From Parashewanella hymeniacidonis (GTDB lineage Bacteria > Pseudomonadota > Gammaproteobacteria > Enterobacterales > Shewanellaceae), in assembly GCF_016900895.1 (NCBI RefSeq), contig NZ_JAFEUN010000025.1, forward strand, positions 1-46,141: DNA of 46,141 nt, read 5' to 3'. How positions within the stretch are numbered: position 1 is the first letter of the stretch; every line of letters begins with the position of its first letter. A program made the translations under genes and the position numbers. The notes below the pieces were generated by a model that searched no databases, was not told where the DNA came from, and worked only from the letters and a program-made list of their open reading frames with translations. Of the stretch, positions 18,237 to 27,259 are shown piece after piece.

Positions 18237-19547
18237 ATGTTTTTACATTATTTAGATTTAGCATTACGAAGCATTCGCAAAACCCCTGGGTTATCTTTAT
18301 TGATGATCTCTGCCATTGCTATCGGCATCGGTATCACCATTACCACATTAAATGTTTACAAAATGATGGCGCATAACCCAGCTGGCGAAAAAAGTTCACA
18401 GTTATTGAGAGTTCAACTTTGGAGCCAAGGGCCAAACTCTTGGGAGGAAATCCCGCCGCTTTTGGCTTATCAAGATATTCAGAACTTGAGGAACATTAAG
18501 CCTCAAGTGAGGCAAACGGCCATGCATGGTACTGGCGGTGTTGTGCAAACCGATGATCCTAAGCAAGATGCATTTATGCAAAGTATTCGTTCGGTAGATA
18601 GCGACTTTTTTGAAATGTTTGAGGTGCCATTTCTCTATGGTACGTCTTGGAATGCTGATGTAGATGTCAATGCGGCTTATCACGTTATTATCGCAGATGA
18701 ATTAAATCAAAAATTATTTGGTGGTGGCGACAACGTCGGAAAGACGGTTTATGTGAATAAAAAGCCTTATCAAATCGTCGGAATCATTGGAGATTGGAAC
18801 CCACAACCTAAGTATTATGATGTCAGCAATGGTGCATTTAATGATGCAGAGCTTATGTTTATGCCGTTCTCGTTATTGCCAATTGAAGAGCAAGATACTT
18901 GGGGTAATACGAATGGCTGGAAATATGAAAAGTTAGATACATTCCAAGACAGAATCAACTCTGAAAAGACATGGACCATGTTCTGGGCTGAACTGCATAC
19001 GCCTGAGCAAATTGAAGAATATAAGCGACAGCTTACTGGCTATGTTGAGCAACAAAAAGCATTAGGCCGCTTTACTGATGACAAAACACCTGAAGAATCG
19101 GTGAGGCTGTCGAACGTCGAAGAGTGGTTGGAGTTGAGGCAAGTAGTAGAAGAAGATAACAAAATTTTAGTCGGCCTTGGCTTTCTCTTTCTTTCGGTTT
19201 GTCTGGTTAATATTCTCGGTTTGTTGCTGACAAAGTTCTTAAAGCGTGCCCCTGAAGTGGGTGTCCGTAGAGCAATTGGTGCAGGGCGCAGACAAATATT
19301 CAGTCAATACATGGTTGAAGTAGGCGTTATTGGACTATTTGGTGGCGCAATAGGGCTGCTTTTAGCATGGGGCTCATTATTAGTGCTTGGTAATCGGTTT
19401 GGTACCGATGCAGCGTTAACTCAGTTAGATAACAGTATGTGGATCATTACGCCAGTCATTGCCGTGGGAACGGCATTATTGGCAGGCCTATATCCAGCAT
19501 GGGTAGTGTGTCGAACAAAACCTAGTGTATATCTGAAAAGCCAATAA
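18237..19547 (+). CDS. MacB/FtsX-type ABC permease, first subunit
   Basis: A 436-residue permease with the MacB layout: one N-terminal helix (about 18-40), a large periplasmic domain of about 260 residues, then three C-terminal helices (from about 310) with the conserved cytoplasmic segment PEVGVRRAIGAGRRQIFSQ. It is paired with the next gene to form a heterodimer. AGGAG precedes the ATG. Confidence 0.9.
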   Translation: MFLHYLDLALRSIRKTPGLSLLMISAIAIGIGITITTLNVYKMMAHNPAGEKSSQLLRVQLWSQGPNSWEEIPPLLAYQDIQNLRNIKPQVRQTAMHGTGGVVQTDDPKQDAFMQSIRSVDSDFFEMFEVPFLYGTSWNADVDVNAAYHVIIADELNQKLFGGGDNVGKTVYVNKKPYQIVGIIGDWNPQPKYYDVSNGAFNDAELMFMPFSLLPIEEQDTWGNTNGWKYEKLDTFQDRINSEKTWTMFWAELHTPEQIEEYKRQLTGYVEQQKALGRFTDDKTPEESVRLSNVEEWLELRQVVEEDNKILVGLGFLFLSVCLVNILGLLLTKFLKRAPEVGVRRAIGAGRRQIFSQYMVEVGVIGLFGGAIGLLLAWGSLLVLGNRFGTDAALTQLDNSMWIITPVIAVGTALLAGLYPAWVVCRTKPSVYLKSQ

Positions 19548-19560
19548 GGAGGGCGCCGAT

Positions 19561-20778
19561 ATGTTACACATTAAACCGATTATAAGCAGTTTATTACGCA
19601 GTAAGAGTGGTCCAGTTTTATTGTTTATTCAGATGGTGCTTTCTGTAGCAATTATTGCTAACGCAAGCTTTATCATCAATGAAAGATTGAAACTGATGAG
19701 CCGGGAATCCGGCATCGATGAAGCTCAGGTTTTGGCTTTTCGAGTGAATAATTTCGATGATGCAATGGATCCGATTGTTCAAAACAAACGTGATATGCAG
19801 TTAATTCGTGATTTACCCGGTGTGATCAGTGTTACTTCTACCAATATGTTTCCATTGAGTGGTGGCGGTTGGTCAACAGGATTAGTGGATAAGCCCGATC
19901 CAGATGCTGAGGGAGTGAGGCGTACGCCACAGTCAGCGCAATATATGGCAGGCCCGAATTTTGTTGAAACATTAGGGGTAAAAGTTATCGAAGGGCGTAA
20001 TTTTTACCCTGAGGAAATTTTGAATGATCGTTATTCAACCAGCTTAAAAGTGCTTATTACCAAAACCGTTGCTGATGCATTTTGGGAAGGTGAATCAGCG
20101 GTGGGCAAGATTTTATATCATGGCTCAGAAGATCCTATTGAGGTCATTGGTGTCGTTGGTAAGTTACAAGGTGCTTGGGTTCACTCAGATCAACTCAATA
20201 ACAGTATTTTGTTCAACCAAGATTTTGCCAGTATGAACAGTAATGGCATGTATATGGTCCGTGCGGATGCTAAAGCTATCCCTGAACTAAAGCAGCAAAT
20301 TAAAGATGTGCTTTTAGCTGAAAATCCTGAACGTGTATTTCCAGGTTTTATGACAATCAAAGAGTACAGGGAGAGATCTTATCAAAATGATGCTTTGATG
20401 GTCAGTATTCTAACAATCGTAATTGCATTGTTATTGCTGGTCAGCGCACTAGGCTTGTCAGGTATGGTGATGTTTAACGTTCAGCGCCGCACTAAGCAAA
20501 TCGGCACCCGCCGTGCATTAGGGGCGAGAAAAATTGATATCATCAATCAGTTTCTTATTGAAAACTACCTGATCTGTTTATCGGCAGGAGTGTTAGGTGG
20601 CTTATTAGCGGTTCAACTTGGGCGCCAATTGATGAAGCATTATGATCTACCTATGTTGGATATTAGTTATGCATTTGCTACAGTGTTTGGATTATTTATC
20701 GTAACCACGATTGCTGTGCTTCTGCCTGCGAGAAAAGCGGCAAGTATTTCACCTGCGACTGCAACTCGAAGCGTATAG
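19561..20778 (+). CDS. MacB/FtsX-type ABC permease, second subunit
   Basis: A 405-residue permease of the same architecture as the preceding gene: an N-terminal helix at about 15-38, a periplasmic domain, and three C-terminal helices with RRTKQIGTRRALGARKIDI between the first two. A strong AAGGAGGG lies upstream of the ATG. It is the last gene of the export operon. A pair of inverted REP-like hairpins follows it. Confidence 0.9.
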   Translation: MLHIKPIISSLLRSKSGPVLLFIQMVLSVAIIANASFIINERLKLMSRESGIDEAQVLAFRVNNFDDAMDPIVQNKRDMQLIRDLPGVISVTSTNMFPLSGGGWSTGLVDKPDPDAEGVRRTPQSAQYMAGPNFVETLGVKVIEGRNFYPEEILNDRYSTSLKVLITKTVADAFWEGESAVGKILYHGSEDPIEVIGVVGKLQGAWVHSDQLNNSILFNQDFASMNSNGMYMVRADAKAIPELKQQIKDVLLAENPERVFPGFMTIKEYRERSYQNDALMVSILTIVIALLLLVSALGLSGMVMFNVQRRTKQIGTRRALGARKIDIINQFLIENYLICLSAGVLGGLLAVQLGRQLMKHYDLPMLDISYAFATVFGLFIVTTIAVLLPARKAASISPATATRSV

Positions 20779-20813
20779 TATTCTTACAATGCGTAAGACA
20801 TAAAAGTCACTAG

Positions 20814-20872
20814 GCTCCCGTTTTCACGGGAGCGACGAAATCCTTAAACGTCATGCCCGTGAAAACGGGCAT
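20814..20872. repeat. Inverted pair of REP-like hairpins
   Basis: Two perfect hairpins face each other. GCTCCCGT-TTTC-ACGGGAGC is at 20814-20833 and ATGCCCGT-GAAA-ACGGGCAT at 20853-20872. Reverse complementing the first shows it is the same element (CGTC, stem, GAAA loop) in opposite orientation. They fill the gap between the permease and regulator genes, where such pairs often mark operon ends. Confidence 0.75.
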
Positions 20873-20922
20873 CCAGCGCCTTTAACGCTTTTAAATTATT
20901 AAAACGGAAAAATCATAAACAC

Positions 20923-22263
20923 ATGGATAATGTACTGGTTGTCGACGATAACGTTGCAATTTGCCAAGCATTAGCGTTAATGCTTGAACTCAATGGATAT
21001 CATGCCCTTTATTGTCATACAGAAGTAGATGCAAAAAACATTGTTGCACAGCAAGATATTTCCTTAGTGATTCAAGATATGAATTTCAGCGCCGACACCA
21101 CGTCAGGTACTGAAGGCAAGCGCTTGTTTTTTGCCCTTCGAGATATTCAGCCAGGTTTACCCATCATCTTGATCACCGCTTGGACACAACTGGAAATGGC
21201 TGTCGAGTTAGTGAAGCAGGGCAGTGCAGATTATATGTCTAAGCCTTGGGACGATGATAAATTGTTGACCAGTATTGGTAATTTGATTTCTTTGCATAAA
21301 CTTACGCAATCAAATAAGAAGTTAGTGAAAGCAGAAGCTGAACGCAATGTTGCTATCGTTGATGCTGATTTGTGTGGTTTGGTATATGCCAGTGGTACCA
21401 TGCAAAGGATAGTAGATCTCACACTGCAACTCGCCAATTCAGATGTATCTGTTTTAGTTACAGGCCCCAATGGTGCTGGTAAAGATAAAATAGCTGACAT
21501 CCTACATGCGAACTCTCCACTCAGAGATAAGCCGCTGATAAAAGTGAATATCGGAGCACTACCCAGTGAGTTAATGGAGGCCGAGTTATTTGGTGCAGAA
21601 GTGGGAGCTTTTACAGGAGCGACTAAAGCGCGAGTTGGTCGTTTTGAAGCCGCCAATGGTGGGACACTGTTTCTTGATGAAATTGGTAATTTACCGTTGT
21701 CAGGCCAAGTAAAATTATTGCGAGTACTGCAAACGGGAGAATATGAGCGTTTGGGTAGCAGTCAAACACGTAAATGCAACGTGCGATTGATCAGTGCTAC
21801 TAACGCCGATTTAAAAGCCGATATTGCTGAAGGGACGTTCAGGGAAGATTTATATTATCGACTCAATGTTATTGAGCTTAGAGTGCCAGCACTGTGTGAC
21901 AGAGTGGATGATATTGTGCCGTTAACTCAGCACTTTATTGGCCCCGAGTTCAGCCTGTCAAAAACGACTCAAAAAGCACTTAACTCACATTTATGGCCTG
22001 GTAATGTTCGTGAATTACAAAATGCGTGTAAACGTGCGGTTTTGTTAGCAAGAGAGAATAAGTTAGCTGCGGTAGATTTTGGATTATCGGATGCCGTTGA
22101 TGAGATCAGAGTCTCAGCGCCAAATCATGACGACATCAGTAAAGATGAGATTGTTGCTGCGATGAAAGCGCATGATGGTGTCATTGCCAGAGTCGCAAAA
22201 TCTGTTGGTTTGAGTCGTCAGGCGCTATATCGCCGTCTAGATAAGTTTGGGATTACTCGATAA
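20923..22263 (+). CDS. Sigma-54-dependent response regulator (NtrC family)
   Basis: A 446-residue activator in three parts. The receiver domain (about 1-120) has phospho-acceptor D52 and K107. The AAA+ domain (about 150-370) has Walker A GPNGAGKD at 181-188, the sigma-54 contact GAFTGA at 228-233 and Walker B TLFLDEIGN at 248-256. A Fis-type helix-turn-helix forms the last 40 residues (VAKSVGLSRQALYRRLDKFG). The AAA+ elements needed to activate sigma-54 are all present. Its likely targets are the palindromes and -24/-12 promoter before the export operon. Its stop overlaps the kinase start. Confidence 0.93.
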   Translation: MDNVLVVDDNVAICQALALMLELNGYHALYCHTEVDAKNIVAQQDISLVIQDMNFSADTTSGTEGKRLFFALRDIQPGLPIILITAWTQLEMAVELVKQGSADYMSKPWDDDKLLTSIGNLISLHKLTQSNKKLVKAEAERNVAIVDADLCGLVYASGTMQRIVDLTLQLANSDVSVLVTGPNGAGKDKIADILHANSPLRDKPLIKVNIGALPSELMEAELFGAEVGAFTGATKARVGRFEAANGGTLFLDEIGNLPLSGQVKLLRVLQTGEYERLGSSQTRKCNVRLISATNADLKADIAEGTFREDLYYRLNVIELRVPALCDRVDDIVPLTQHFIGPEFSLSKTTQKALNSHLWPGNVRELQNACKRAVLLARENKLAAVDFGLSDAVDEIRVSAPNHDDISKDEIVAAMKAHDGVIARVAKSVGLSRQALYRRLDKFGITR

Positions 22264-23615
22264 TGCTGTCTTTCAAAAAAAAGCTTTCTCTCAACACTGG
22301 TCTTTGTGTTGGCCTGAGTGCAGTAGCCATCTACTTCATACTTAATTGGAGTCAACAGCCTGAAACCTGGTGGCAAACCGCTAAAGAGTGGCTCGGGTTT
22401 GACGTGGCTTGGTTGTGTATTGCACTCATTACATTGGCTTCTGCCAATATTGTTAGTTGGTTAAATAAAGGTCTTACTGATAGTTTACAAGCCATTGAGG
22501 TTGGGTTACTTAACTTCAAAGATAATGATTTTAGCGTGAGTTTACCGAAAACGAGACAATCAGAAACCAGTCATCTGGTTGAGCTTTTCAATGATGTGTC
22601 TGAAATCCTCCGTGAAGAGAAACAATATATTTATCAGCGTGAATTACTGCTTGATAAAGTGATTCAAAGCTCGCCAAATGTCATGTTGTTACTGACTCCG
22701 AAGCAGCAGATCATTTATGCTAATGATGCTGCAAGGTACCTGTTTTACGACGGTCGCCGTATTGCGGGCGCATTTTTACCTGAATTACTGAGTAATATTG
22801 ACTCAGAGTTAGCGGATAACATTAAAAATAAGCGTGAAGGATTGTTCACCTCCGCAGGTGGGGAGGCCGAGAGCTGGCATATCAGTCGTGGCACTTTTGC
22901 ACTTAATAATCAGCAACATGATTTACTGCTTATTAAGCAAATGACCAAAGAACTGAATCGGCAAGAAGTTGCGGTTTGGAAAAAAGTGATTCGTTTAATC
23001 AGTCACGAACTTAATAATTCACTCGCACCCATTTCCTCAATGGTCAACTCAGGTCGAAAGCTAACCAAAGATACGTCTTCTCCGCAGTTGGAGTTGATTT
23101 TTAATACGATTGAAAGTCGCTGTGATCATTTGAATCAATTTATTTTTAATTATGCTCGATTTGCAAAATTACCATTACCGCAAAAGTCCTCTGTCAGCTG
23201 GGAAATAATAACGCAGCAATTGGCACAACATTATCCATTCTCATTAGATGGACCGTTACCATCCCAACCGGGGTATTTCGACCATATTCAATTAGAGCAG
23301 GTGTTGTTGAACTTATTAAAAAATGCTCACGAGTCAGGCTCTGAAGTCGAAAACATTTCCATGAAAATTGCTTCAATCACGCTGAAGGGTAAGCTTGGTT
23401 GCTTAATTGAAGTCAGTGATAAAGGGATGGGAATGTCTGCAGAAGTGATGCAACAAGCTTTACTCCCTTTCTACTCAACGAAACAGACAGGTACAGGGCT
23501 CGGGTTACCACTGTGCCGTGAGATCATTGAAGCCCATGATGGACAAATCAGTCTGCATCACAGGCACTCCAAAGGCCTGACCGTTCAGGTGTGGCTCCCA
23601 GCCGCTAATTCTTAA
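22263..23615 (+). CDS. Sensor histidine kinase (NtrB-like)
   Basis: A 450-residue kinase. It has two transmembrane helices (about 12-29 and 48-66) with a short periplasmic loop of some 18 residues, a HAMP-like linker, a PAS-like domain (about 125-230), and an H-box LISHELNNSLAPISS with H248. The ATPase domain carries the N-box LLNLLKNAHES, DKGMGMS and GTGLGLPLC. With so small a loop it probably senses within the membrane or through the exporter. It shares one base with the regulator gene, so the pair is cotranscribed. Its 3' end overlaps the convergent avidin-like gene by 11 bases. Confidence 0.92.
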   Translation: MLSFKKKLSLNTGLCVGLSAVAIYFILNWSQQPETWWQTAKEWLGFDVAWLCIALITLASANIVSWLNKGLTDSLQAIEVGLLNFKDNDFSVSLPKTRQSETSHLVELFNDVSEILREEKQYIYQRELLLDKVIQSSPNVMLLLTPKQQIIYANDAARYLFYDGRRIAGAFLPELLSNIDSELADNIKNKREGLFTSAGGEAESWHISRGTFALNNQQHDLLLIKQMTKELNRQEVAVWKKVIRLISHELNNSLAPISSMVNSGRKLTKDTSSPQLELIFNTIESRCDHLNQFIFNYARFAKLPLPQKSSVSWEIITQQLAQHYPFSLDGPLPSQPGYFDHIQLEQVLLNLLKNAHESGSEVENISMKIASITLKGKLGCLIEVSDKGMGMSAEVMQQALLPFYSTKQTGTGLGLPLCREIIEAHDGQISLHHRHSKGLTVQVWLPAANS

Positions 23616-24018
23616 TAAGGATATCACTTGCGATTGTTTTATCATTCCAACGGTAGTTATCCCCTGATTGCTCTAACAGCATTATATGCATGTTTTTCCC
23701 GTCGATTTTACCTAATAGGCTAACAGTGTTGGGGGAACCACAAGTTTCAAAATTCATACTTATGCTGATCCCATTGCCGTTAATAAAGCCGGTTATTGGA
23801 ACTGGCACACCAATGCAGGGTTTATGAACTGATTGGGTTGGGGTGAAGGTTCCGGATAGCACATTGTTTTTGCTTCGCTTGATATTCAGTGTTGAACCAC
23901 TTTTATTCGACCAACTACCATTCGCACTTATCGGATTATGAGCGACTTCGTGGGCAAGTGATGCATTTACAGAAAATAAACAGAAAAATAGATAAATCAA
24001 AGATTGAGTGTATTTCAT
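23605..24018 (-). CDS. Secreted avidin-family protein with altered biotin pocket
   Basis: A 137-residue protein with a signal peptide cut near residue 22 and an avidin-like beta-barrel sequence. GSWSNKSGS (34-42) aligns with streptavidin GTWYNQLGS, keeping the biotin-contact Asn (N38) and Ser (S42). LSGTFTP matches LTGTYES. W124 and D132 keep the eight-residue spacing of streptavidin W120 and D128. C68 and C93 may form a disulfide like that of the known Shewanella avidin, shwanavidin. Odd points: the tyrosine and serine of the L-S-G-T-F-T-P strand are F58 and P60, and three other pocket tryptophans appear replaced, so affinity for biotin may be weak or the ligand different. ATG 24018 is preferred to an upstream start at 24054 because it opens the signal peptide. 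Confidence 0.75.
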   Translation of the reverse strand: MKYTQSLIYLFFCLFSVNASLAHEVAHNPISANGSWSNKSGSTLNIKRSKNNVLSGTFTPTQSVHKPCIGVPVPITGFINGNGISISMNFETCGSPNTVSLLGKIDGKNMHIMLLEQSGDNYRWNDKTIASDILIKN

Positions 24019-24054
24019 ATCAATAAACCTCGTTAATGTTATGAATTCATACAA

Positions 24055-24087
24055 GTTAAACCCAAAGCATTACACTCTGGGTTTAAC
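24055..24087. repeat. Inverted repeat between aldehyde dehydrogenase and avidin-like genes
   Basis: A perfect ten-base inverted repeat (GTTAAACCCA / TGGGTTTAAC) with a 13-base loop lies after the aldehyde dehydrogenase stop. No T-run follows on either strand, so it may be a weak or factor-assisted terminator. Confidence 0.4.
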
Positions 24088-24092
24088 GCTTT

Positions 24093-25511
24093 CTACCTTA
24101 AGAATAACTTAAATAATAGCTGCTGTATTTTTGTACCGTAGGGCGGGTGGATAAACTTGCCTGCATCAAACCAGCCTTTTTTAAGAACCGTTTTAGCATG
24201 ACTGAATGTTTGAAAGCCTTCTAAACCGTGATAGTGGCCCATGCCAGATGGCCCAATTCCACCAAATGGCGCATCATCAGCTGCAACATGCATAACTGTA
24301 TCGTTAATACATACGCCACCGGAATGAGTTTGAGAGAGTATTTGCTGCTGAGTGGAGCTATCAAAACTCATAATATAAAGCGCAAGTGGTCGTGGATGCC
24401 CGTTGATGTAACCGATCGCATCATTCAACTTGTCATATCCAACAATGGGTAAGATAGGGCCAAAGATCTCTTCTTGCATAACTTTCATATCATCCGTGGT
24501 GTTTAGGATAAGTTGAGTGGCAAATTTTTTCTGTTTCCCAACTTCTTCACCTGATGCTGAAATAATGGTTGCATTTTTCGCTTTGGCATCTTCAAGTAAG
24601 CCTTTTAGGCGTTCGAATTGGCGTTGATTAATGATGGCTCCATAATCATGGTTTCCTTCTACTTTTTGATACATATTCTTAAATTTCGTTTGATAAGCGG
24701 CAACGAAATCGTCAATTTTATTATTCGGGCAAAGTACATAATCTGGTGACACACAAATTTGCCCTGCATTTAAACATTTACCATAAATTAAACGTTCAAC
24801 AGCTGTTGCTATATCCATATCATCGGCAACGATGACTGGGGATTTTCCACCTAATTCCAGAGTCACAGGCGTCAGGTTTTCAGATGCTGCTCTCATCACA
24901 TATTTACCAACACCTGTTGAACCAGTGAATAGAAGGTGATCGAAGGGGAGTGATGAAAATTCAGCTGCAATCTCAGCTTCACCTTCGATAATCACAACAT
25001 CATTATCAGAAAATAGGTCATTAAGCATCGACTTGATAGCAGCGTTTGTTTCTGGAGTAAACTCAGAAAGTTTAAGCATAACTTTGTTACCAGCCGCAAT
25101 AGCTGTGGCAAGAGGTGCTAAAGTTAGCATGATAGGAAAGTTCCAAGGCACAATGATGCCAATGACACCTTTAGGTTGATAATGAACTTTTAAACTTGCT
25201 GGCGCTAGTGCCATACCAACATGCCGACGTTTCGGCTTCATCCATTTTCTTAGATGTTTTGAAGTGTAATTTATGTGGTTAATACTAGGAAGAATATCAC
25301 CAATGATCGTGTCATCTTTGGAGCGCCCGTTATAGTCAGCATCAACAGAAGAGATCAGTTTATCTTGTTGCTTTAGAATGGCTTGCTTTAATTTTTTTAG
25401 CTTGCTGTTACGGGATTGATACTCTGGAAATGGTTGCTGGTTAAAACTTGCTTTAAGAGTGGTAAAAGCCTTTTTTAAGCGAGCTTTTTGTTGTTCGATA
25501 TTATCGCTCAT
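24093..25511 (-). CDS. NAD(P)-dependent aldehyde dehydrogenase (coniferyl-type)
   Basis: A 472-residue member of the aldehyde dehydrogenase superfamily oxidising aldehydes to acids. VPWNFPIML is the cofactor-binding start, FTGSTGVGK the Rossmann loop, VTLELGGKSP holds the general-base glutamate and NAGQICVSPDY the catalytic cysteine. EEIFGPILPIVGY follows. The C-terminus ends in hydrophobic LLFKLFLR as in the branch often annotated as coniferyl aldehyde dehydrogenase, which may be membrane associated. The true substrate is unknown. The gene appears monocistronic. Confidence 0.9.
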   Translation of the reverse strand: MSDNIEQQKARLKKAFTTLKASFNQQPFPEYQSRNSKLKKLKQAILKQQDKLISSVDADYNGRSKDDTIIGDILPSINHINYTSKHLRKWMKPKRRHVGMALAPASLKVHYQPKGVIGIIVPWNFPIMLTLAPLATAIAAGNKVMLKLSEFTPETNAAIKSMLNDLFSDNDVVIIEGEAEIAAEFSSLPFDHLLFTGSTGVGKYVMRAASENLTPVTLELGGKSPVIVADDMDIATAVERLIYGKCLNAGQICVSPDYVLCPNNKIDDFVAAYQTKFKNMYQKVEGNHDYGAIINQRQFERLKGLLEDAKAKNATIISASGEEVGKQKKFATQLILNTTDDMKVMQEEIFGPILPIVGYDKLNDAIGYINGHPRPLALYIMSFDSSTQQQILSQTHSGGVCINDTVMHVAADDAPFGGIGPSGMGHYHGLEGFQTFSHAKTVLKKGWFDAGKFIHPPYGTKIQQLLFKLFLR

Positions 25512-25664
25512 TAGATGCCCTTGTCGTGATAGTTTATCGTTGATGACACTTTAATCTATCATAATTTATATGTCGTAGTGATTTGTTAACGAATTACTTA
25601 AAAAGACGATGTTATTTTTGAAATTACTTATCAAATTTTTAATCTGCTTGATGAGAGGTTGATG

Positions 25665-26027
25665 ATGAGGTTCAATCATGTCGGTATTTCGACAACGAAT
25701 AGCTTTGATGATGAGATAGATTTGCCACACTTAAAAATGACGGTTTAAGACCATAAAAATAATCCGTTTGGTATTCAATGGCAGAGGTATTGGCAAGATG
25801 CACCATATCCTGAACTTGTTAAAACTGTACCGCATGTAGCTTTTGAAGTTGATGATTTAACTGCCGCAATTAAAGGTCAAAAAGTTATTATCAAACCAAA
25901 TTCACCAAATTCACCAAATTCACCAAATTCACCAAATTCACCAAATGATGGTCTAGTGGTGGCATTTATCGAAGTAAATGGAGCGCCAGTTGAACAGATG
26001 GAATATAAAAATAAAGAAAGAAGTTAA
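25665..26027 (+). pseudogene. Glyoxalase/VOC-family gene broken by a nonsense codon
   Basis: One continuous frame encodes MRFNHVGIS, a stop at 25746-25748 after LKMTV, then DHKNNPFGIQWQRYW, TVPHVAFEVDDL and VVAFIEVNGAPVE, the pattern of a small VOC-fold protein. A single base change (for example TCA to TAA) explains the stop. Further down, five and two-thirds copies of a nine-base unit insert a Pro-Asn-Ser repeat between strands. Both features suggest decay. Confidence 0.75.
25896..25946 (+). repeat. Nine-base tandem repeat (CCAAATTCA)
   Basis: Five complete copies of CCAAATTCA plus six bases are in frame with the broken VOC gene, encoding Pro-Asn-Ser repeats. The copies are identical, suggesting recent slippage. 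Confidence 0.9.
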
Positions 26028-26031
26028 GAAG

Positions 26032-26107
26032 TGGTGCCCGAACCCGGAATCGAACCAGGGACACGAGGATTTTCAATCCTCTGCTCTACCGACTGAGCTA
26101 TTCGGGC
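26032..26107 (-). tRNA. tRNA-Phe (GAA)
   Basis: A 76-base cloverleaf on the minus strand beginning GCCCGAATAGCTCAG, with anticodon GAA in loop TTGAAAA, T-arm GGTTCGATTCC and encoded CCA. The acceptor stem GCCCGAA pairs with TTCGGGC. The broken VOC gene ends five bases before it on the other strand. Confidence 0.97.
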
Positions 26108-26241
26108 AACGGCGGCAATTAAACGGTTTTTCAGAGGTATAGTCAATATTTTTTTTTGTTTATATAAAGAAATGAAGCTAAGTGATGGAAAAAACTACAC
26201 AATGGATGCAAGTTTCATTTTCACAGATTCAATATGGTTGC

Positions 26242-27120
26242 TTACATCGCTACATTCATACCACTAGCAAAAAAGAGATCAGGCTTTTTACTCGGATCAT
26301 AGTTTTTAGCAGAAACCTCTCTTAAATCATTTGTTGTTAGAGACCTGGATTCATAACATGTCGCCAATTTGGGGAATGCTTTAGCTCCATCCTTCAAATA
26401 GCGTCGCACACCGGCTCTTGATACTGTAATCCAGCCAATATCAGCTTCTGAAGAGGATATAGGGTATAATTGTTTTAAATTGATTTGAATTGCATTTTCT
26501 GCTGTGAGCTGCTCTTTTGTAAAAGGGCATTTATGAGGATTAAAAAAGCTATTTGGAAAGGTAATACTCCTCTCTGCTACAGGAATACTTGAGTACATAT
26601 GCTCAACAAGAGCGGAAGCGTGTATCCTTTCAGAATTACACTTTAAAAAATAACTTAAGTTAGAATAAGCAGGAGATATATTTCGCATTGCTTCATTGAC
26701 TTCAACTTTAGTGAAAGTGTCAAGAGCATCTTTTTTTTCAGTCTCAAGGTTTGATGATTCTCCAGAAAATAATGGATTTGAGTATTCCAATTTGACGCCT
26801 TGATCAAACGATTCGAATGTTAGTGTACCCTCAAAAGGCTCAATATTTTCCTGCTTTAATATGTATGTGATTAATTTAGCTTCCCGCTTAGCTTCTTTTG
26901 AGTCATCAATCTGACAAGCTTTTTGAGTACCTTGCTCATTATGAAAAGGAATTACTTTCCACTTCGCTCTAGGATTAAATATTTTTTCGGAAGTACTCAT
27001 TGCTTGATACTCGTACTTTCGTTCACCTAAATAAATGACTGGTTTGTCATAAGAGGTCCATAGTTGGTGACTAACTTCTTCCTGCAAACATAGATTATTT
27101 GGATTAATCGCAGCCATCAT
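26242..27120 (-). CDS. Orphan protein of unknown function
   Basis: A 292-residue protein I do not recognise. It has no signal peptide or membrane segment. It contains seven scattered cysteines; a NPHKCPFTKEQLT segment near residue 205 faintly recalls the first loop of U-box or RING domains, but no second zinc pair is clear. The region is AT-rich and lies between tRNA-Phe and bamD. Two ATGs are adjacent (27120 and 27117) with only a weak GAG upstream. By base composition, position and lack of bacterial family features it resembles the other eukaryotic-like orphans of the window; that grouping is inference. Confidence 0.65.
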   Translation of the reverse strand: MMAAINPNNLCLQEEVSHQLWTSYDKPVIYLGERKYEYQAMSTSEKIFNPRAKWKVIPFHNEQGTQKACQIDDSKEAKREAKLITYILKQENIEPFEGTLTFESFDQGVKLEYSNPLFSGESSNLETEKKDALDTFTKVEVNEAMRNISPAYSNLSYFLKCNSERIHASALVEHMYSSIPVAERSITFPNSFFNPHKCPFTKEQLTAENAIQINLKQLYPISSSEADIGWITVSRAGVRRYLKDGAKAFPKLATCYESRSLTTNDLREVSAKNYDPSKKPDLFFASGMNVAM

Positions 27121-27226
27121 TCAGCTCACTAAAACTGTTCTTAGTTAAATGTTAGACTTTTTTTGATGTTATGTAGTTAAGTTTTTTTATTGGCAGAGAT
27201 GAAAAATGGTATGAATTATGAGGGAA

Positions 27227-27251
27227 AGGCAGAAATAAATGATTCCTGCCT
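27227..27251 (-). terminator. Possible terminator after bamD
   Basis: A six-base stem AGGCAG/CTGCCT with a 13-base loop is followed on the minus strand by TTTCCC. The T-run is short, so termination is only plausible. Confidence 0.35.
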
Positions 27252-27259
27252 GATAAACA

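Noticed and set aside
25896-25946. CRISPR-like array
   Set aside because: Units are nine bases with no spacers; it is a simple tandem repeat inside a reading frame.
26490-26530. U-box/RING domain in the 292-residue orphan
   Set aside because: Only one cysteine-proline loop is suggestive; no paired ligands or U-box core pattern follows.
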